A stretch of DNA of 64,000 nucleotides, from positions 575,722 to 639,721 of the forward strand of contig RXJG01000002.1 in assembly GCA_003963365.1 (NCBI GenBank), in the 5' to 3' direction. A program made the translations under genes and the position numbers. The notes beneath the pieces were generated by a model that was not told where the DNA came from, made no database searches, and saw only the letters and a list, made by a program, of their open reading frames with translations. The DNA is from Sphingobacteriales bacterium. GTDB taxonomy: Bacteria > Bacteroidota > Bacteroidia > Chitinophagales > Chitinophagaceae. Each line of letters opens with the position of its first letter. Positions within the stretch are counted from its first letter, which is position 1. This document shows positions 37,439-47,637 of this stretch, piece after piece.

Positions 37439-38566
37439 TCAACGTGAAGTTTTATCTACCGCATCATCAACCAGTTTTTTTAGTGCTTTGTACCGCTCGC
37501 CACGGCCCTTGCTGTTAATATTCATGGTAAATAATATAGCGCAATATTTTCTTGCATTATCCACCCAGGGAAAAGAACCAAATAATCCCGGACTCGTAAC
37601 AGCCAGACTCCGTTTATCACCTGTGGCATCATCCATCACCCATTCCCCAAAGCCATATCCCCAGTTTCCTGCTTCAGCAGGTGAGTAAGCTATCCTGGCA
37701 TCTTTTGTTACATAACTTTTTTGCATGGCAATAATGGATTCTTTACTCAGAATTCTTTTACCATTATACTCGCCTTCATTCAAAATCATCTGCAAAAATT
37801 TTAAATATTCTGTGGGTGTACTCCATGCACCGCCTGCCGCTAATGGAACGTTCTTCTTTCCAAAATCAGTTTGTGTTAAACCAAGTGGTTTACATATTCT
37901 TTCAGCAAATAATGTTTCGAAATCTTTACCGCTAATTTTTTCAATGACTGCGGCAGCAATTTGTAAACCGGCATTGCTGTAATGAAATGTTTTACCGGGC
38001 TCACCTTCCATTGGTAAAGCTGCAATCATATTAATGGCTTCATCCATGCTTTGCGTTTTATTCATATTCTCAATACTTTCTCTCAAACTTCCAGCTTGTA
38101 TGCCTGTTAAATGACTTAAACATTGCCAGATGGTGATATTGCCTTTTCCATTTGCCGTCATCACCGGTAAAAATTTTCCAACTGTATCATCTAATTTTAA
38201 TTTGCCTTCATCTATAAAAGTCATCACCAGTGCCGCACTAAACCATTTACTGCAACTGGCTACCCGCTGACGGGTATCTTCATCAAAGTCTTTCAGCAAT
38301 TCTTTTGAATCCAGCCCCTTTCTTTTAGCGATAAATTTTCCAATCATCTTCTGTTTACCACTCATTTCGTTTATGGCATTACTGTACACCACTTTTCCAT
38401 CTTTCCACACCATCAATACGGCTCGTCCGCCTATGGCTTTCAGGTTATCCTGCATCCATTGGTCAAGGGTGCTGAATTTGTTTTGTGAAAAACTGGTCTG
38501 AAAGAATAGCAGGAAGAGCGTAAATAAGCTGAATTTGAGACAGATAATGCCTGTTTTTGGTGTCAT
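37439..38566 (-). CDS. Serine hydrolase, class-C beta-lactamase fold
   Basis: A 375-residue exported protein (signal peptide to about residue 28) of the beta-lactamase/DD-peptidase (EstB-like) fold. The SxxK motif is Ser104-Lys107 (SCSK) and the YxN motif is Tyr196-Asn198 (YSNAG). The third motif is not of the classic HxG/KTG form that I can point to. Family members are penicillin-binding proteins, esterases or amidases; resistance to beta-lactams should not be assumed. It is divergent from clpB with 68 bp between, in which a palindrome lies. Confidence 0.8.
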   Translation of the reverse strand: MTPKTGIICLKFSLFTLFLLFFQTSFSQNKFSTLDQWMQDNLKAIGGRAVLMVWKDGKVVYSNAINEMSGKQKMIGKFIAKRKGLDSKELLKDFDEDTRQRVASCSKWFSAALVMTFIDEGKLKLDDTVGKFLPVMTANGKGNITIWQCLSHLTGIQAGSLRESIENMNKTQSMDEAINMIAALPMEGEPGKTFHYSNAGLQIAAAVIEKISGKDFETLFAERICKPLGLTQTDFGKKNVPLAAGGAWSTPTEYLKFLQMILNEGEYNGKRILSKESIIAMQKSYVTKDARIAYSPAEAGNWGYGFGEWVMDDATGDKRSLAVTSPGLFGSFPWVDNARKYCAILFTMNINSKGRGERYKALKKLVDDAVDKTSR

Positions 38567-38601
38567 AATTGCTGAATTGGTTCTTTGGATTGGCTTTTGA
38601 A

Positions 38602-38615
38602 CGTTAAGTTTAACG
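38602..38615. promoter_or_regulatory. Palindrome CGTTAA-GT-TTAACG upstream of clpB
   Basis: Six-base arms around GT, 19 bp before the clpB ATG. It lies within the spacer between a TTTTG and a weak -7-like TAAATTGC, the position of a typical repressor operator. It does not look like the CIRCE sequence of HrcA. Confidence 0.35.
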
Positions 38616-38634
38616 CAAATTAAATTGCTCTATT

Positions 38635-41301
38635 ATGAATTTAAACAATTATACCATTAAAGCGCAGGAGGCGATTGCCGCCTCTCAACAAGTTGCTTTT
38701 AATAATAACAATGTCAATATTGAAACTGAGCATATACTAAAAGCATTGCTGAGTGATGAAGATTCACCGGTTGATTTTCTGCTGAAGAAAAACAATGTAA
38801 CTGTAAATGTACTGGAGAGTAAACTGGATGAAAGTATTAATCGCCTGCCTAAAGTAAGTGCCGGTAATACCGCTGCTCAAGCGCTGGGCAGAAACGCTAA
38901 TACTGTTTTGCTCAAAGCAGCCAATAATTTAAAACCTTTTGGTGATGAGTTTGTGAGTGTGGAGCATATTTTATTAGCATTAGTGCAAGGGAATGATAAT
39001 ACCGGCAAATTGCTGAAGGAAGCCGGGTTAACCGAAAAAGGTTTGATTGCAGCGATTAAAGATTTACGTAAAGGTGATACTATCAAATCGCAAACACAGG
39101 AAACTCAATTCAATGCTTTAAATAAATACGCCAAGAATTTAAATGAACTGGCAAGGCAAGGTAAACTTGATCCGGTGATTGGTCGTGATGAAGAGATCAG
39201 AAGAACATTACATATTCTTTCCCGCCGTAGTAAAAACAATCCCATTTTGGTAGGTGAACCCGGTGTTGGTAAAACCGCCATTGCTGAAGGATTAGCCATG
39301 CGTATTGTGAATGGCGATGTACCCGAGAATTTGAAATCAAAAATCATCTATGCATTGGATATGGGTCAACTGATTGCCGGTGCGAAGTATAAAGGTGAGT
39401 TTGAAGAAAGATTGAAAGGTGTGGTAAAAGAAGTAAGCACCAGCGAAGGTGAAATACTTTTGTTCATTGATGAAATACATACACTGGTAGGTGCCGGTGG
39501 TGGTGAAGGGTCGATGGATGCTGCTAATATTTTGAAGCCTGCCCTGGCAAGAGGTGAGTTGAGAGCTATTGGTGCCACTACATTAAATGAGTATCAAAAA
39601 TATTTTGAAAAAGATAAGGCATTGGAGCGTCGTTTTCAGAAAGTGATGATTGATGAGCCCAGTGTGGATGATGCTATTTCCATTCTTCGTGGATTGAAAG
39701 ACCGTTATGAAACACATCATCATGTTCGTATTAAAGACGAAGCAATCATTGCTGCCGTAGAATTATCTCATCGCTATATTACCGATAGATTTTTGCCCGA
39801 TAAAGCCATTGACTTAATCGACGAAAGTGCAGCCAAACTTCGCTTGGAAATGAATTCGATGCCCGAAGAGCTGGATAAACTGGAACGTCAAATCCGTCAG
39901 CTGGAAATTGAAAGGGAAGCTATTAAAAGAGAGAATGATGAAGTGAAGTTAAAAGAACTCAATACAGAGATAGCGAACCTTGCCGTTCAAAGAGATACTT
40001 TCAAAGCAAAATGGAAAGAAGAAAAAGAACTGGTGGAGAAAGTGCAGAATGCAAAAGCAGCGATTGAAAATTTAAAATTAGAAGCAGAGCAGGCCGAACG
40101 TAATGGCGAATATGGTAAAGTAGCAGAGATTCGTTACGGTAAAATAAAAGAACAGGAAGCGGTTATTCAAAAGCTCAGCAAAGAATTAGCAACAAGCAGC
40201 GAAAAACGTTTGCTGAAAGAGGAAGTGGATGCAGAAGATATTGCTGAAAACATTGCGAAGATGACTGGTATTCCTGTTACGAAGATGTTACAGAGTGACA
40301 GAGAAAAATTATTGCACTTAGAAGAGCATCTGCATGAAAGAGTAATAGGACAGGATGAAGCTATTGCTGCAGTTGCTGATGCAATCCGCAGAAGCCGTGC
40401 CGGATTAAGTGATCCACGCAAACCAATCGGTTCATTCATCTTCCTTGGTACTACTGGTGTTGGTAAAACAGAATTAGCAAAAGCTCTCGCAGAATATTTG
40501 TTTGACGATGAAACGATGATGACGAGGATTGATATGAGTGAGTACCAGGAAAAGCATACCGTGAGCCGTTTAGTAGGTGCTCCTCCCGGTTATGTAGGCT
40601 ATGAAGAAGGTGGCCAGTTAACAGAAGCTGTTCGCCGCAAGCCTTATAGTGTTGTATTGCTGGATGAGATTGAGAAGGCTCATCCTGATGTGTGGAATGT
40701 GCTGTTACAAGTGCTGGATGATGGTCGTTTAACCGATAATAAAGGTCGTGTAGTCAATTTTAAAAATACTATCATCATCATGACTAGTAACCTTGGTAGT
40801 CATATCATCCAGGAGAATTTTGAAAAGGTAAATGACAAGAACCTGACACAGGTTGTTGAACAAACAAAACGGGAGGTTGTTAATTTGCTCAAGGAAACTA
40901 TCCGGCCCGAGTTCCTGAACAGGGTAGACGAAATAATCATGTTCCAGCCGCTGCTGAAAAAAGAGGTGCTGGGCATCATTAAGATACAGTTGGCTAACCT
41001 TAAAAAACTGGTAGCTCAGAACGGAATTACCCTCGAATTCAGCGACTATCTGGTGGAGTATTTGGCTGAGCAAGGCTTTGATATTCAATATGGTGCAAGA
41101 CCGTTGAAAAGATTGATACAAAAAGAGATGGTAAATCAGCTGAGTAGACGTATCTTGGCGGGCGAAATCGATAAAACACTACCCGTTCTGGTAGATGTAT
41201 TTGACAATACAGTTGTTTTCAGAAACGATTCCACCGCCAACAGTACCCAGGCTAATCAAGCAGCAGCCAATACCAAAACCAAAAAAGAAAAAACAGTTTA
41301 A
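38635..41301 (+). CDS. clpB: ClpB disaggregase
   Basis: An 888-residue AAA+ chaperone that, with DnaK, pulls proteins out of aggregates after heat or other stress. The N-domain covers 1-150. The first nucleotide site has Walker A GEPGVGKT (207-214) and LFIDEIH. A long coiled-coil middle domain (about 410-530, rich in E/K/L) is present, which marks ClpB rather than ClpA or ClpC. The second site has GTTGVGKT (604-611) and [13 protein letters not shown]. The protein ends in a low-complexity Asn/Ala/Lys tail. The start ATG is clear. A candidate palindromic operator sits just before it. Confidence 0.98.
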   Translation: MNLNNYTIKAQEAIAASQQVAFNNNNVNIETEHILKALLSDEDSPVDFLLKKNNVTVNVLESKLDESINRLPKVSAGNTAAQALGRNANTVLLKAANNLKPFGDEFVSVEHILLALVQGNDNTGKLLKEAGLTEKGLIAAIKDLRKGDTIKSQTQETQFNALNKYAKNLNELARQGKLDPVIGRDEEIRRTLHILSRRSKNNPILVGEPGVGKTAIAEGLAMRIVNGDVPENLKSKIIYALDMGQLIAGAKYKGEFEERLKGVVKEVSTSEGEILLFIDEIHTLVGAGGGEGSMDAANILKPALARGELRAIGATTLNEYQKYFEKDKALERRFQKVMIDEPSVDDAISILRGLKDRYETHHHVRIKDEAIIAAVELSHRYITDRFLPDKAIDLIDESAAKLRLEMNSMPEELDKLERQIRQLEIEREAIKRENDEVKLKELNTEIANLAVQRDTFKAKWKEEKELVEKVQNAKAAIENLKLEAEQAERNGEYGKVAEIRYGKIKEQEAVIQKLSKELATSSEKRLLKEEVDAEDIAENIAKMTGIPVTKMLQSDREKLLHLEEHLHERVIGQDEAIAAVADAIRRSRAGLSDPRKPIGSFIFLGTTGVGKTELAKALAEYLFDDETMMTRIDMSEYQEKHTVSRLVGAPPGYVGYEEGGQLTEAVRRKPYSVVLLDEIEKAHPDVWNVLLQVLDDGRLTDNKGRVVNFKNTIIIMTSNLGSHIIQENFEKVNDKNLTQVVEQTKREVVNLLKETIRPEFLNRVDEIIMFQPLLKKEVLGIIKIQLANLKKLVAQNGITLEFSDYLVEYLAEQGFDIQYGARPLKRLIQKEMVNQLSRRILAGEIDKTLPVLVDVFDNTVVFRNDSTANSTQANQAAANTKTKKEKTV

Positions 41302-41351
41302 TAAATACCCGGACTGGATAATAAACAGGCGGGAGGAAAAAAATTATAGTT

Positions 41352-41930
41352 ATGGCATTCAAAAAAGATGAGCTGATCATTATTCCACCCAGCGAAATAT
41401 TTGTTGGAGATAAAACAGCTTCGGTAACCTTAATGGAATTTGGTGAATACGAAAACGATGATTGTGCAAAAGCCAACGAGGTGGTAAAGCAACTATTAGA
41501 AGAATATGATGGCAAGATAAGATTTAACTTCCGTCACTTTCCTCAAACTTTAGTACACCAACGCAGCTTAAAAGCCAGTGAGGCGGCTGTGGCGGCAGCA
41601 CAAGATGGTAAGTTTTGGGAAATGCATAATATTCTTTTTGCAAACCGTCGTAGTCTTGGTGTTACCAGTTTGAAATTATTATCCAAAGATGCAGGCGTTA
41701 AACGGAAGAACTTTTTGGATGATTTGGTAAACGGTACATTTGGCTGGCAGGTGCAGGATGATATACGGGAAGCAAGAGATAATGGTGTTAAACAGCTACC
41801 AGCTTTCTTTGTAAATGGTGAACCTGTTGCCGGTAAACCAACTTATGAAAACCTGCGTAAAGAAATTGATGCGGCACTTCGTAAGAGTAAAAAGAAAACA
41901 ACAGCCAAGCCAGTTAAACAAAGAGCATAA
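41352..41930 (+). CDS. DsbA-like thioredoxin-fold protein lacking the CxxC motif
   Basis: A 192-residue cytosolic protein (no signal peptide). It has the DsbA-like fold (VTLMEFGEYENDDC, FRHFPQTLVHQRSLKASEAA, NGVKQLPAFFVNGEPV), but the CxxC redox pair is reduced to Asn35-Asp-Asp-Cys38. The cis-proline (QLPAF) is kept. It may act as a thiol transferase with a single cysteine or have a non-redox binding role. A strongly basic tail (RKSKKKTTAKPVKQRA) ends the protein. A terminator lies 21 bp downstream. Confidence 0.7.
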   Translation: MAFKKDELIIIPPSEIFVGDKTASVTLMEFGEYENDDCAKANEVVKQLLEEYDGKIRFNFRHFPQTLVHQRSLKASEAAVAAAQDGKFWEMHNILFANRRSLGVTSLKLLSKDAGVKRKNFLDDLVNGTFGWQVQDDIREARDNGVKQLPAFFVNGEPVAGKPTYENLRKEIDAALRKSKKKTTAKPVKQRA

Positions 41931-41951
41931 GTCTTTATAAATTGTTTTGTC

Positions 41952-41990
41952 AAACCGTTGGTATTTTTCACTAACGGTTTTTTATTTTTA
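41952..41990 (+). terminator. Terminator after the DsbA-like gene
   Basis: An 11-bp stem with one G-T pair (AAACCGTTGGT / ACTAACGGTTT) around ATTTTTC, then a T-rich tail. It ends about five bases before the methyltransferase ATG, which leaves almost no room for a separate leader. Confidence 0.75.
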
Positions 41991-41994
41991 CCAA

Positions 41995-42687
41995 ATGCAG
42001 GACAACTCAGCCAAGATATTCTCCGATAACTGGAATCTTTATCAAAAAGTAGTTCGGTTGAATTATATGCATCATGCTGAGTTTACAGGGATGGTTACTA
42101 AAGTATTTGATGAGTTTAAGCAACAAACTGTTGATGTATTGGATATTGGTTGTGGTGATGCGGAATTTTTAAAGATGATTTTGCAAAAACATTCTATCAA
42201 CTCATATACAGGTTATGACCTATCAGATCCGGCTTTGCAAATAGCTTCGGATAATCTAAATCAATCATCCTTTGATGTTAGCTTAAAGCAGGGTGATATG
42301 CTGGAATTAATTCAGCAGGAAACAAAAACATTCGACATTATTCATGCCGGCTTTGCCATTCATCATTTACAGGATGATGATAAAATGAAAATGTGGGAGG
42401 CCTGTTTTAAATTACTCAATACTGCAGGTAAGATGATTTACACAGATGTATTCAGAAAAACCGGTGTAGGCCGAAATGAATATTTGGTACAATACCTGAC
42501 AATGATGGAAGAGAAATGGACTGAACTTAATAGTACGGAAAGAGGATTAATTTGTAACCATGTTAGCCAGTATGATTTCCCTTCTGAATTAGCAACTACT
42601 ATTAAACAACTTGAAAAAACAGGATTTACAATAGCCGGTAAACTGGAACCAGATGATTTTCATATCATGCTGATTTTGAAAAAATAG
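41995..42687 (+). CDS. Class I SAM-dependent methyltransferase
   Basis: A 230-residue cytosolic methyltransferase. Motif I (VLDIGCGDAEFLKM, near residue 48) and the acidic second motif (YTGYDLSDPALQ) are clear, and the post-motif QGDMLEL and DIIHAGFAIHHLQDD fit the core fold. Substrate unknown. I start at the ATG at 41995; an in-frame TTG 16 codons upstream lies inside the preceding terminator stem and its residues do not look like the family. The gap to the terminator is so short that the message may have almost no leader or may arise by read-through. Confidence 0.82.
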   Translation: MQDNSAKIFSDNWNLYQKVVRLNYMHHAEFTGMVTKVFDEFKQQTVDVLDIGCGDAEFLKMILQKHSINSYTGYDLSDPALQIASDNLNQSSFDVSLKQGDMLELIQQETKTFDIIHAGFAIHHLQDDDKMKMWEACFKLLNTAGKMIYTDVFRKTGVGRNEYLVQYLTMMEEKWTELNSTERGLICNHVSQYDFPSELATTIKQLEKTGFTIAGKLEPDDFHIMLILKK

Positions 42688-42764
42688 CAGGGGCTATAGA
42701 AAATACCTTCTCCAGGGCATCCTTTTATTTCCTTAAACAAATTATATTTATAAAAAGGTTTTCA

Positions 42765-43751
42765 ATGAAAAAGCTTTTTCTCTTTTTACCTGTAGTGATG
42801 TTATTTCTGCAATTAATTTCCTGCAGTGGGTCCAAACTGGGTTATGCAGCTAATGATGAAAAGTTAGAAATGCAGGTAAAAGAAAAAAGAGATGTGATTG
42901 ATTATAACAAATTATCCGCTCAGCGGATACCTGATTTTAAAAGGAGAATGGCGCAGCGTATTCCTGATTCTTCTATTGGTAATCCTAATGCACAACATGC
43001 TTTGCCCTTTGCTCCCATACTGGGTGGATTAGTTTCTTTAGCAACCAATGGAGTTAAGAAAATGATTGATAATGATAAAAAGAAATATACCGCCGGCTAC
43101 GATTTTGCACTCACCAAATTATATTTCTATGATCAGCTTTCCACTGAGTCAATGTTTGATCCTTTAGGAATGCAATTTCATGGGTTTACTTTAGTGAGAA
43201 CTTTTAAAACTGCTGATGGAAAAGAAGATACAGCCCTTAAAGCCACTTTTGTTTTAGATACCGCTAATGAGTATGAAATTATTAATAATGCTGTTTTCCG
43301 GCTGCGGTTAAAAGATATTGATATTCGTTATGCTAAAGCAAAAATTGCTAAAACTGCCAAACAAAACATTAACATGGATATGGAAATAAGTTTCTATTCA
43401 TCCTATGTAAATGAAATGGGGCAGTTGTTTGATAATGTACTGCTGGGAAAATTTTATTTGTTGCTGAGAGAAGTTCCCTTAGATAAATCTGCACAAGGCT
43501 ATGCTGAGTACTATCAAAAACTAAGAGGAAATTTGCTGGATGGAAGAAGTTTTATCGTTCCCCGTTCGTTTGGATATTATTTAACCGGTAATGGTGACCG
43601 GGCAAAGTGTTACAGCCAGGGAGCTTACTCCATTCATGTAAAAGTGAATGAGAGCTCCAAAAATACTTTTGTTAATAAGATCATTATTGATAATTCCACT
43701 CAAATACTCAACTCAGCAGAATCAGGTTTAAAGAAACTGATTAACGAATAA
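42765..43751 (+). CDS. Hypothetical lipoprotein
   Basis: A 328-residue protein with a signal ending in a lipobox (LISC at about residue 20), so it should be lipidated and carried to the inner or outer membrane. The rest is a mixed fold with several aromatic strands and a repeated stretch (RIPDFKRRMAQRIPDSS) near residue 60. I do not recognise a family. It lies alone, 77 bp after the methyltransferase and 63 bp before the hydrolase on the same strand. Confidence 0.6.
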   Translation: MKKLFLFLPVVMLFLQLISCSGSKLGYAANDEKLEMQVKEKRDVIDYNKLSAQRIPDFKRRMAQRIPDSSIGNPNAQHALPFAPILGGLVSLATNGVKKMIDNDKKKYTAGYDFALTKLYFYDQLSTESMFDPLGMQFHGFTLVRTFKTADGKEDTALKATFVLDTANEYEIINNAVFRLRLKDIDIRYAKAKIAKTAKQNINMDMEISFYSSYVNEMGQLFDNVLLGKFYLLLREVPLDKSAQGYAEYYQKLRGNLLDGRSFIVPRSFGYYLTGNGDRAKCYSQGAYSIHVKVNESSKNTFVNKIIIDNSTQILNSAESGLKKLINE

Positions 43752-43814
43752 TTTAAAATTTATCATCAACCGGTTCTTTGCTTTTGTACTATTTTGAGCA
43801 AAAGAATCTGATTC

Positions 43815-44624
43815 ATGCAAAAACTACTGCTGCCCTTACTGTTTTTAGTTAGTTTAAAACTTTCAGCCCAAAATATTCCATACGGAAATAATAAAGTGAC
43901 TGGTAATTATTATTCTGTTCGTGGAATAAAAATGTATTGTGAGATATATGGTAAGGGAGAACCGTTGCTGATGATTCACGGTAATGGTGGTTCTGTCTCT
44001 GACTTCAAAATGAATATTGGATATTTTTCTAAATATTATAAAGTGATTATACCGGATATGCGTTCCCAGGGTAAAACAAAAGATGCCTCCGATTCTTTAA
44101 GCTATGAAATGATGGCGGATGATATTGCTGCGTTGATGGATACCTTGAAAGTCGGTTCAGCTTTTATTATTGGATGGAGCGATGGAGGTAATGATGGTCT
44201 GTTATTAGCGATGAATCATCCGGAAAAAGTAAGGAAACTGGCAATAACAGGAGCCAATCTGTGGCCCGGAACTTCAGCAATAATTGAGTCATCAGTAAAC
44301 GATGATAAAAAGCGCCTGGCAGAGTTAAATGTTAAACCAAAAAAAACTGCCGCTGAAAAAAATGAATACAAACTCACCTATATGATGCAGGTGCAGCCAA
44401 ATATTACTTTAAAAGAGTTAGCGGCTGTACTATGCCCAACATTGGTTATAGCAGGCGATCATGATCTGATAAAACCAGAACACACTTTACTCATCTATCA
44501 AAATATTCCCAAAGCTTATTTATGGATTGTTCCTAACTCAACTCATTCTACTTTGCAGGATCAAAAGGACGCTTTCAATAAAACGGTTCATGAATTTTTT
44601 AGTAAACCGTATCACCCATTCTAA
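43815..44624 (+). CDS. Exported alpha/beta hydrolase
   Basis: A 269-residue protein with a signal peptide (about 1-18, ending LSAQ). The alpha/beta hydrolase core is evident: the oxyanion HGNGGS (55-60), the nucleophile Ser122 in GWSDGG, the acid in IAGDHD (about 215) and the His in NSTHSTL (about 243). Substrate unknown; esterase or peptidase are possible. Its stop codon overlaps that of the convergent TonB-receptor-like gene by 4 bp. Confidence 0.85.
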   Translation: MQKLLLPLLFLVSLKLSAQNIPYGNNKVTGNYYSVRGIKMYCEIYGKGEPLLMIHGNGGSVSDFKMNIGYFSKYYKVIIPDMRSQGKTKDASDSLSYEMMADDIAALMDTLKVGSAFIIGWSDGGNDGLLLAMNHPEKVRKLAITGANLWPGTSAIIESSVNDDKKRLAELNVKPKKTAAEKNEYKLTYMMQVQPNITLKELAAVLCPTLVIAGDHDLIKPEHTLLIYQNIPKAYLWIVPNSTHSTLQDQKDAFNKTVHEFFSKPYHPF

Positions 44625-47023
44625 TTTTTGCTCTCGGGCGAATCAACATTGAAAACATTGTTGTTTTCTTCTTTTTTGCGGATACCAAAATTGTATCTAA
44701 GATTAATGCCAAATCTTCTCGTGTCAGATTCACGGTAACCATAAGCTTTTACTGAACCCTGGTTTAAAACAAAGTTATTATTGTTGGTAAAAAAGATATC
44801 GTTCATGCTGAGTGTGATGGTCAGTTTCTTTTTAATGAACTGGCGGTTAATGCTTGCATTGAGCATACCAAAATTGCTCAACTCATAAAACTGTTGTGTT
44901 CCGTTAAATCGTATAAATCCATGAAATGAAAATTGGGAAAGCTTACCCAGTTTTAACTGGTGAAAAGTAAAAATGCTCCAACTGCCACGTTTAAAAGAAA
45001 GAGGCTTGTTTTCATAAAGACCATTATAATTACTATGATTGTATTGAGTGCCTAACACAAAGAAATATTTTTTGCCCGGAGGCAATGCTCCCAATGCACG
45101 GAAATAAATTTCTTTATTCGTACCTAAATTGTCATAAGTACGGTAAGCTAAACTTTGATTGGTAGGGGACTGATAAACTACATTGGTAAATATGTCTTTA
45201 GTATAGTTTTGTCCAATAGCAAATATGGGCCGTTCATCTACACTGATATTGGCTTCGTAGTTTTGAGTGAATTGAGGCCGGAGAGCCGGATTACCGATTT
45301 CATATAAGAATTGATCAATAAACTTTGGAAATGGATTCAACTGCTCATACACCGGCCGGCTGATGGTTCTTCGGTAAACCAAATATGCTTTCAGATCATA
45401 ACCGGCAATCTTCATCACGTTCCTGCTTATATAAACATAAGGGAAGAGATCAGTCCTATTCACTTTAAATGAGGTATCCAATGGTATCAGTTGATGACCA
45501 TTCATATTCGTATTCTCTATTCTTGTTCCTGTTTTTATTACTATTGACCCAAACGTTTTGGTTGCCTGTAAATAAGCAGCGTTAATATTTTCTCTATAGA
45601 TGAATGAGTTGGTGCGAAAATTATCTTTTACCCAGCTTCCATTCGATTGAATTAAGTAATCTGTTGTGCTGTTGAATTTAAGTAAGGAAGACTTTAAACC
45701 TGCTTCAATTACTAATTTCTCAGGAAGCTTCCATTTTACATCTGTTTGAGCGGTAAAAATATTCCGGGTGTTATCAATATCTCCTTTTCCGTTAATTGTT
45801 TTTGGCGAAGGTGAAATGAAGCTGTTGAGATAATCCTGGTTTGATTTACTTTTAGAATAATTGTAAGAAATATCTGTTGTCCATTCAGAGCCTAACGTAT
45901 CAATTTTATATTTTGAATTGAAACCCTGGTTACCAATAAAAGAAGTACCATTATTATTGACTGCAGAAAAAACACTTGAAATAGTTTCTGAAGTACTCGT
46001 TTTATAAATATTACTTTGATTGCCGGTATTGTTATCAAAAACATTTACGCTTGCCCTGCCATCAAAACTGATATCCCATTTTTTGTTTAAATCTTTTGAC
46101 CATCCGTAATTTCCAAAATATGTATTGGACGGATAGGTAGTATAAGCATCCTGGCTCAATAAAGTATCACCAGTTAATTGACGGTTGGTTTGGATTTTAT
46201 CATAAGTATTACGATGGTTATAATTCAGGTTGACATAAAAATTTCTTCCGTCCTTATTATTGTTAATATTTAACCCGGTAAACTGGCTTCCATATTTCCC
46301 CTGGTTCATTCCGGCAGTTACAGTACCCGTTAATCCAATCTTTACACCTTTTTTCAAAACAATATTGATAATGCCACCGCTACCGGAAGCATCATATTTT
46401 GCAGAAGGTGTTCTTAGTATTTCAATCTTAGCAATTGCATTGGGAGGTAAACTCTTCAGCATAGTGGCGATGTCGGCAGCACTCATCTTCATTTCCCGGC
46501 CATTAATATAAATGGTGGCGGGAGTGGTGGTGTTTAAATAAACATTGCCATCCTGGTCAGTAAATAAGCCCGGGGTTTTTTCTATGATCTCATAAGCATT
46601 GGTACTGCTGGCCGCTAAATTTTCAGGATCAACCACTGTTTTATCATCTTCCTGCTTCATCAATGGTTTGGAAGAAGTCACTTTTACTTCGGCTAATGTT
46701 TTAGCTGCATCTGTCAGTGCAAATACAAAAGTTGTTTTGCCGGGGGTGATAGTAATACCTTTTTGAATACCGTTATAATTAACAGCACTTACCTCAATAA
46801 TGTATTGCTTGTTTTGTAAAAGTGTAAAAGAGGCTACGCCATTATTATCAGCAATTTTTTGAATGACATTAAGTGAATCTTCTCTTAAAGTGATTTTAAA
46901 ACTGGCAGCCGTTATTGGTTCATTTTTACTATTGATTGCTTTGAAACTGATTTTTAATTCCTGTGCAGTAGTAATAAGGCTGAATAAAATGGCGGTTAGC
47001 GTAAAGTAAAAGTATTTTCTCAT
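44621..47023 (-). CDS. TonB-dependent receptor-like outer-membrane protein
   Basis: An 800-residue protein with a signal peptide (1-20). A carboxypeptidase-regulatory-like beta domain (about 22-115), a plug domain (about 138-225, with PGLFTDQDGN, INGREMKMS, KIEILRTPSAKYDASGSGGIINI) and an outer-membrane barrel of the OMP_b-brl_3 class fill the remainder. The N-terminal TonB box is not clear. It is not followed by a SusD gene, so it is probably not a polysaccharide-locus SusC. The ligand is unknown; a role in metal, peptide or polymer uptake is open. Confidence 0.85.
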   Translation of the reverse strand: MRKYFYFTLTAILFSLITTAQELKISFKAINSKNEPITAASFKITLREDSLNVIQKIADNNGVASFTLLQNKQYIIEVSAVNYNGIQKGITITPGKTTFVFALTDAAKTLAEVKVTSSKPLMKQEDDKTVVDPENLAASSTNAYEIIEKTPGLFTDQDGNVYLNTTTPATIYINGREMKMSAADIATMLKSLPPNAIAKIEILRTPSAKYDASGSGGIINIVLKKGVKIGLTGTVTAGMNQGKYGSQFTGLNINNNKDGRNFYVNLNYNHRNTYDKIQTNRQLTGDTLLSQDAYTTYPSNTYFGNYGWSKDLNKKWDISFDGRASVNVFDNNTGNQSNIYKTSTSETISSVFSAVNNNGTSFIGNQGFNSKYKIDTLGSEWTTDISYNYSKSKSNQDYLNSFISPSPKTINGKGDIDNTRNIFTAQTDVKWKLPEKLVIEAGLKSSLLKFNSTTDYLIQSNGSWVKDNFRTNSFIYRENINAAYLQATKTFGSIVIKTGTRIENTNMNGHQLIPLDTSFKVNRTDLFPYVYISRNVMKIAGYDLKAYLVYRRTISRPVYEQLNPFPKFIDQFLYEIGNPALRPQFTQNYEANISVDERPIFAIGQNYTKDIFTNVVYQSPTNQSLAYRTYDNLGTNKEIYFRALGALPPGKKYFFVLGTQYNHSNYNGLYENKPLSFKRGSWSIFTFHQLKLGKLSQFSFHGFIRFNGTQQFYELSNFGMLNASINRQFIKKKLTITLSMNDIFFTNNNNFVLNQGSVKAYGYRESDTRRFGINLRYNFGIRKKEENNNVFNVDSPESKN

Positions 47024-47126
47024 GTGGATGTTACTGATTGGCCGTTAAAAGTATGACAGTCGTTTTTTATTCTTTAGCCATTCATATAAAAAAATCAGTT
47101 AAAATAAATAACTTTCCGTTGCTGAT

Positions 47127-47636
47127 ATGGTACAATACAACACAATCATAAAAAAGTTTGATAAGCAGGGTGAAAAAACCGGGTGGACTTATATTGAAGT
47201 ACCGGCTGATATTGCAGATGAATTAATGCCCGGCAATAAAAAGTCGTTTAGAGTAAAAGGGAAATTTGATAAACACTCCATAAAAGGTGTTGCCCTGCTG
47301 CCCATGGGTGGAGGAAGTTTTATTATCCCTCTAAATGGAGAAATGCGTAAGGCGATCGGTAAAAAACATGGTGCTATGCTGGAAGTAAAACTTTCTGTTG
47401 ACAAAGAGCCCTTTCAATTTTCCAAAGAATTAATGGAATGTTTGAATGATGAACCTGCTGCGTTTGCACGATTTAAAAAAATGCCCCCATCACACCAGAA
47501 ATATTACAGCAACTGGGTTGAATCTGCTAAAACAGAACCCACCAAAGCCAAACGAATAGCCATGACCATTAATGCTATGATCAAGCAACAGGATTTTGGG
47601 GAGATGTTGCGGGAAGAAAAGGCAAAAAAACAATAA
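47127..47636 (+). CDS. YdeI/OmdA family protein with DUF1905
   Basis: A 169-residue cytosolic protein. The N-terminal DUF1905 (about 5-90; TGWTYIEVPADIAD, GGSFIIPLNG) is followed by an OmdA/YdeI domain (about 105-165; AFARFKKMPPSHQKYYSNW). Family members have been linked to bacteriocin protection and to stress, but the mechanism is unknown. Its end is 1 bp from the end of the convergent mtaB, so no terminator is present between. Confidence 0.8.
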   Translation: MVQYNTIIKKFDKQGEKTGWTYIEVPADIADELMPGNKKSFRVKGKFDKHSIKGVALLPMGGGSFIIPLNGEMRKAIGKKHGAMLEVKLSVDKEPFQFSKELMECLNDEPAAFARFKKMPPSHQKYYSNWVESAKTEPTKAKRIAMTINAMIKQQDFGEMLREEKAKKQ

Positions 47637-47637
47637 C

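Noticed and set aside
37439-38566. Beta-lactam resistance gene
   Set aside because: Only the fold and SxxK/YxN motifs are seen; the third motif is not of the beta-lactamase type, and most such proteins are esterases or peptidases.
41947-41994. Longer start for the methyltransferase
   Set aside because: These codons lie in the terminator stem of the gene before and add a hydrophobic stretch foreign to the family.
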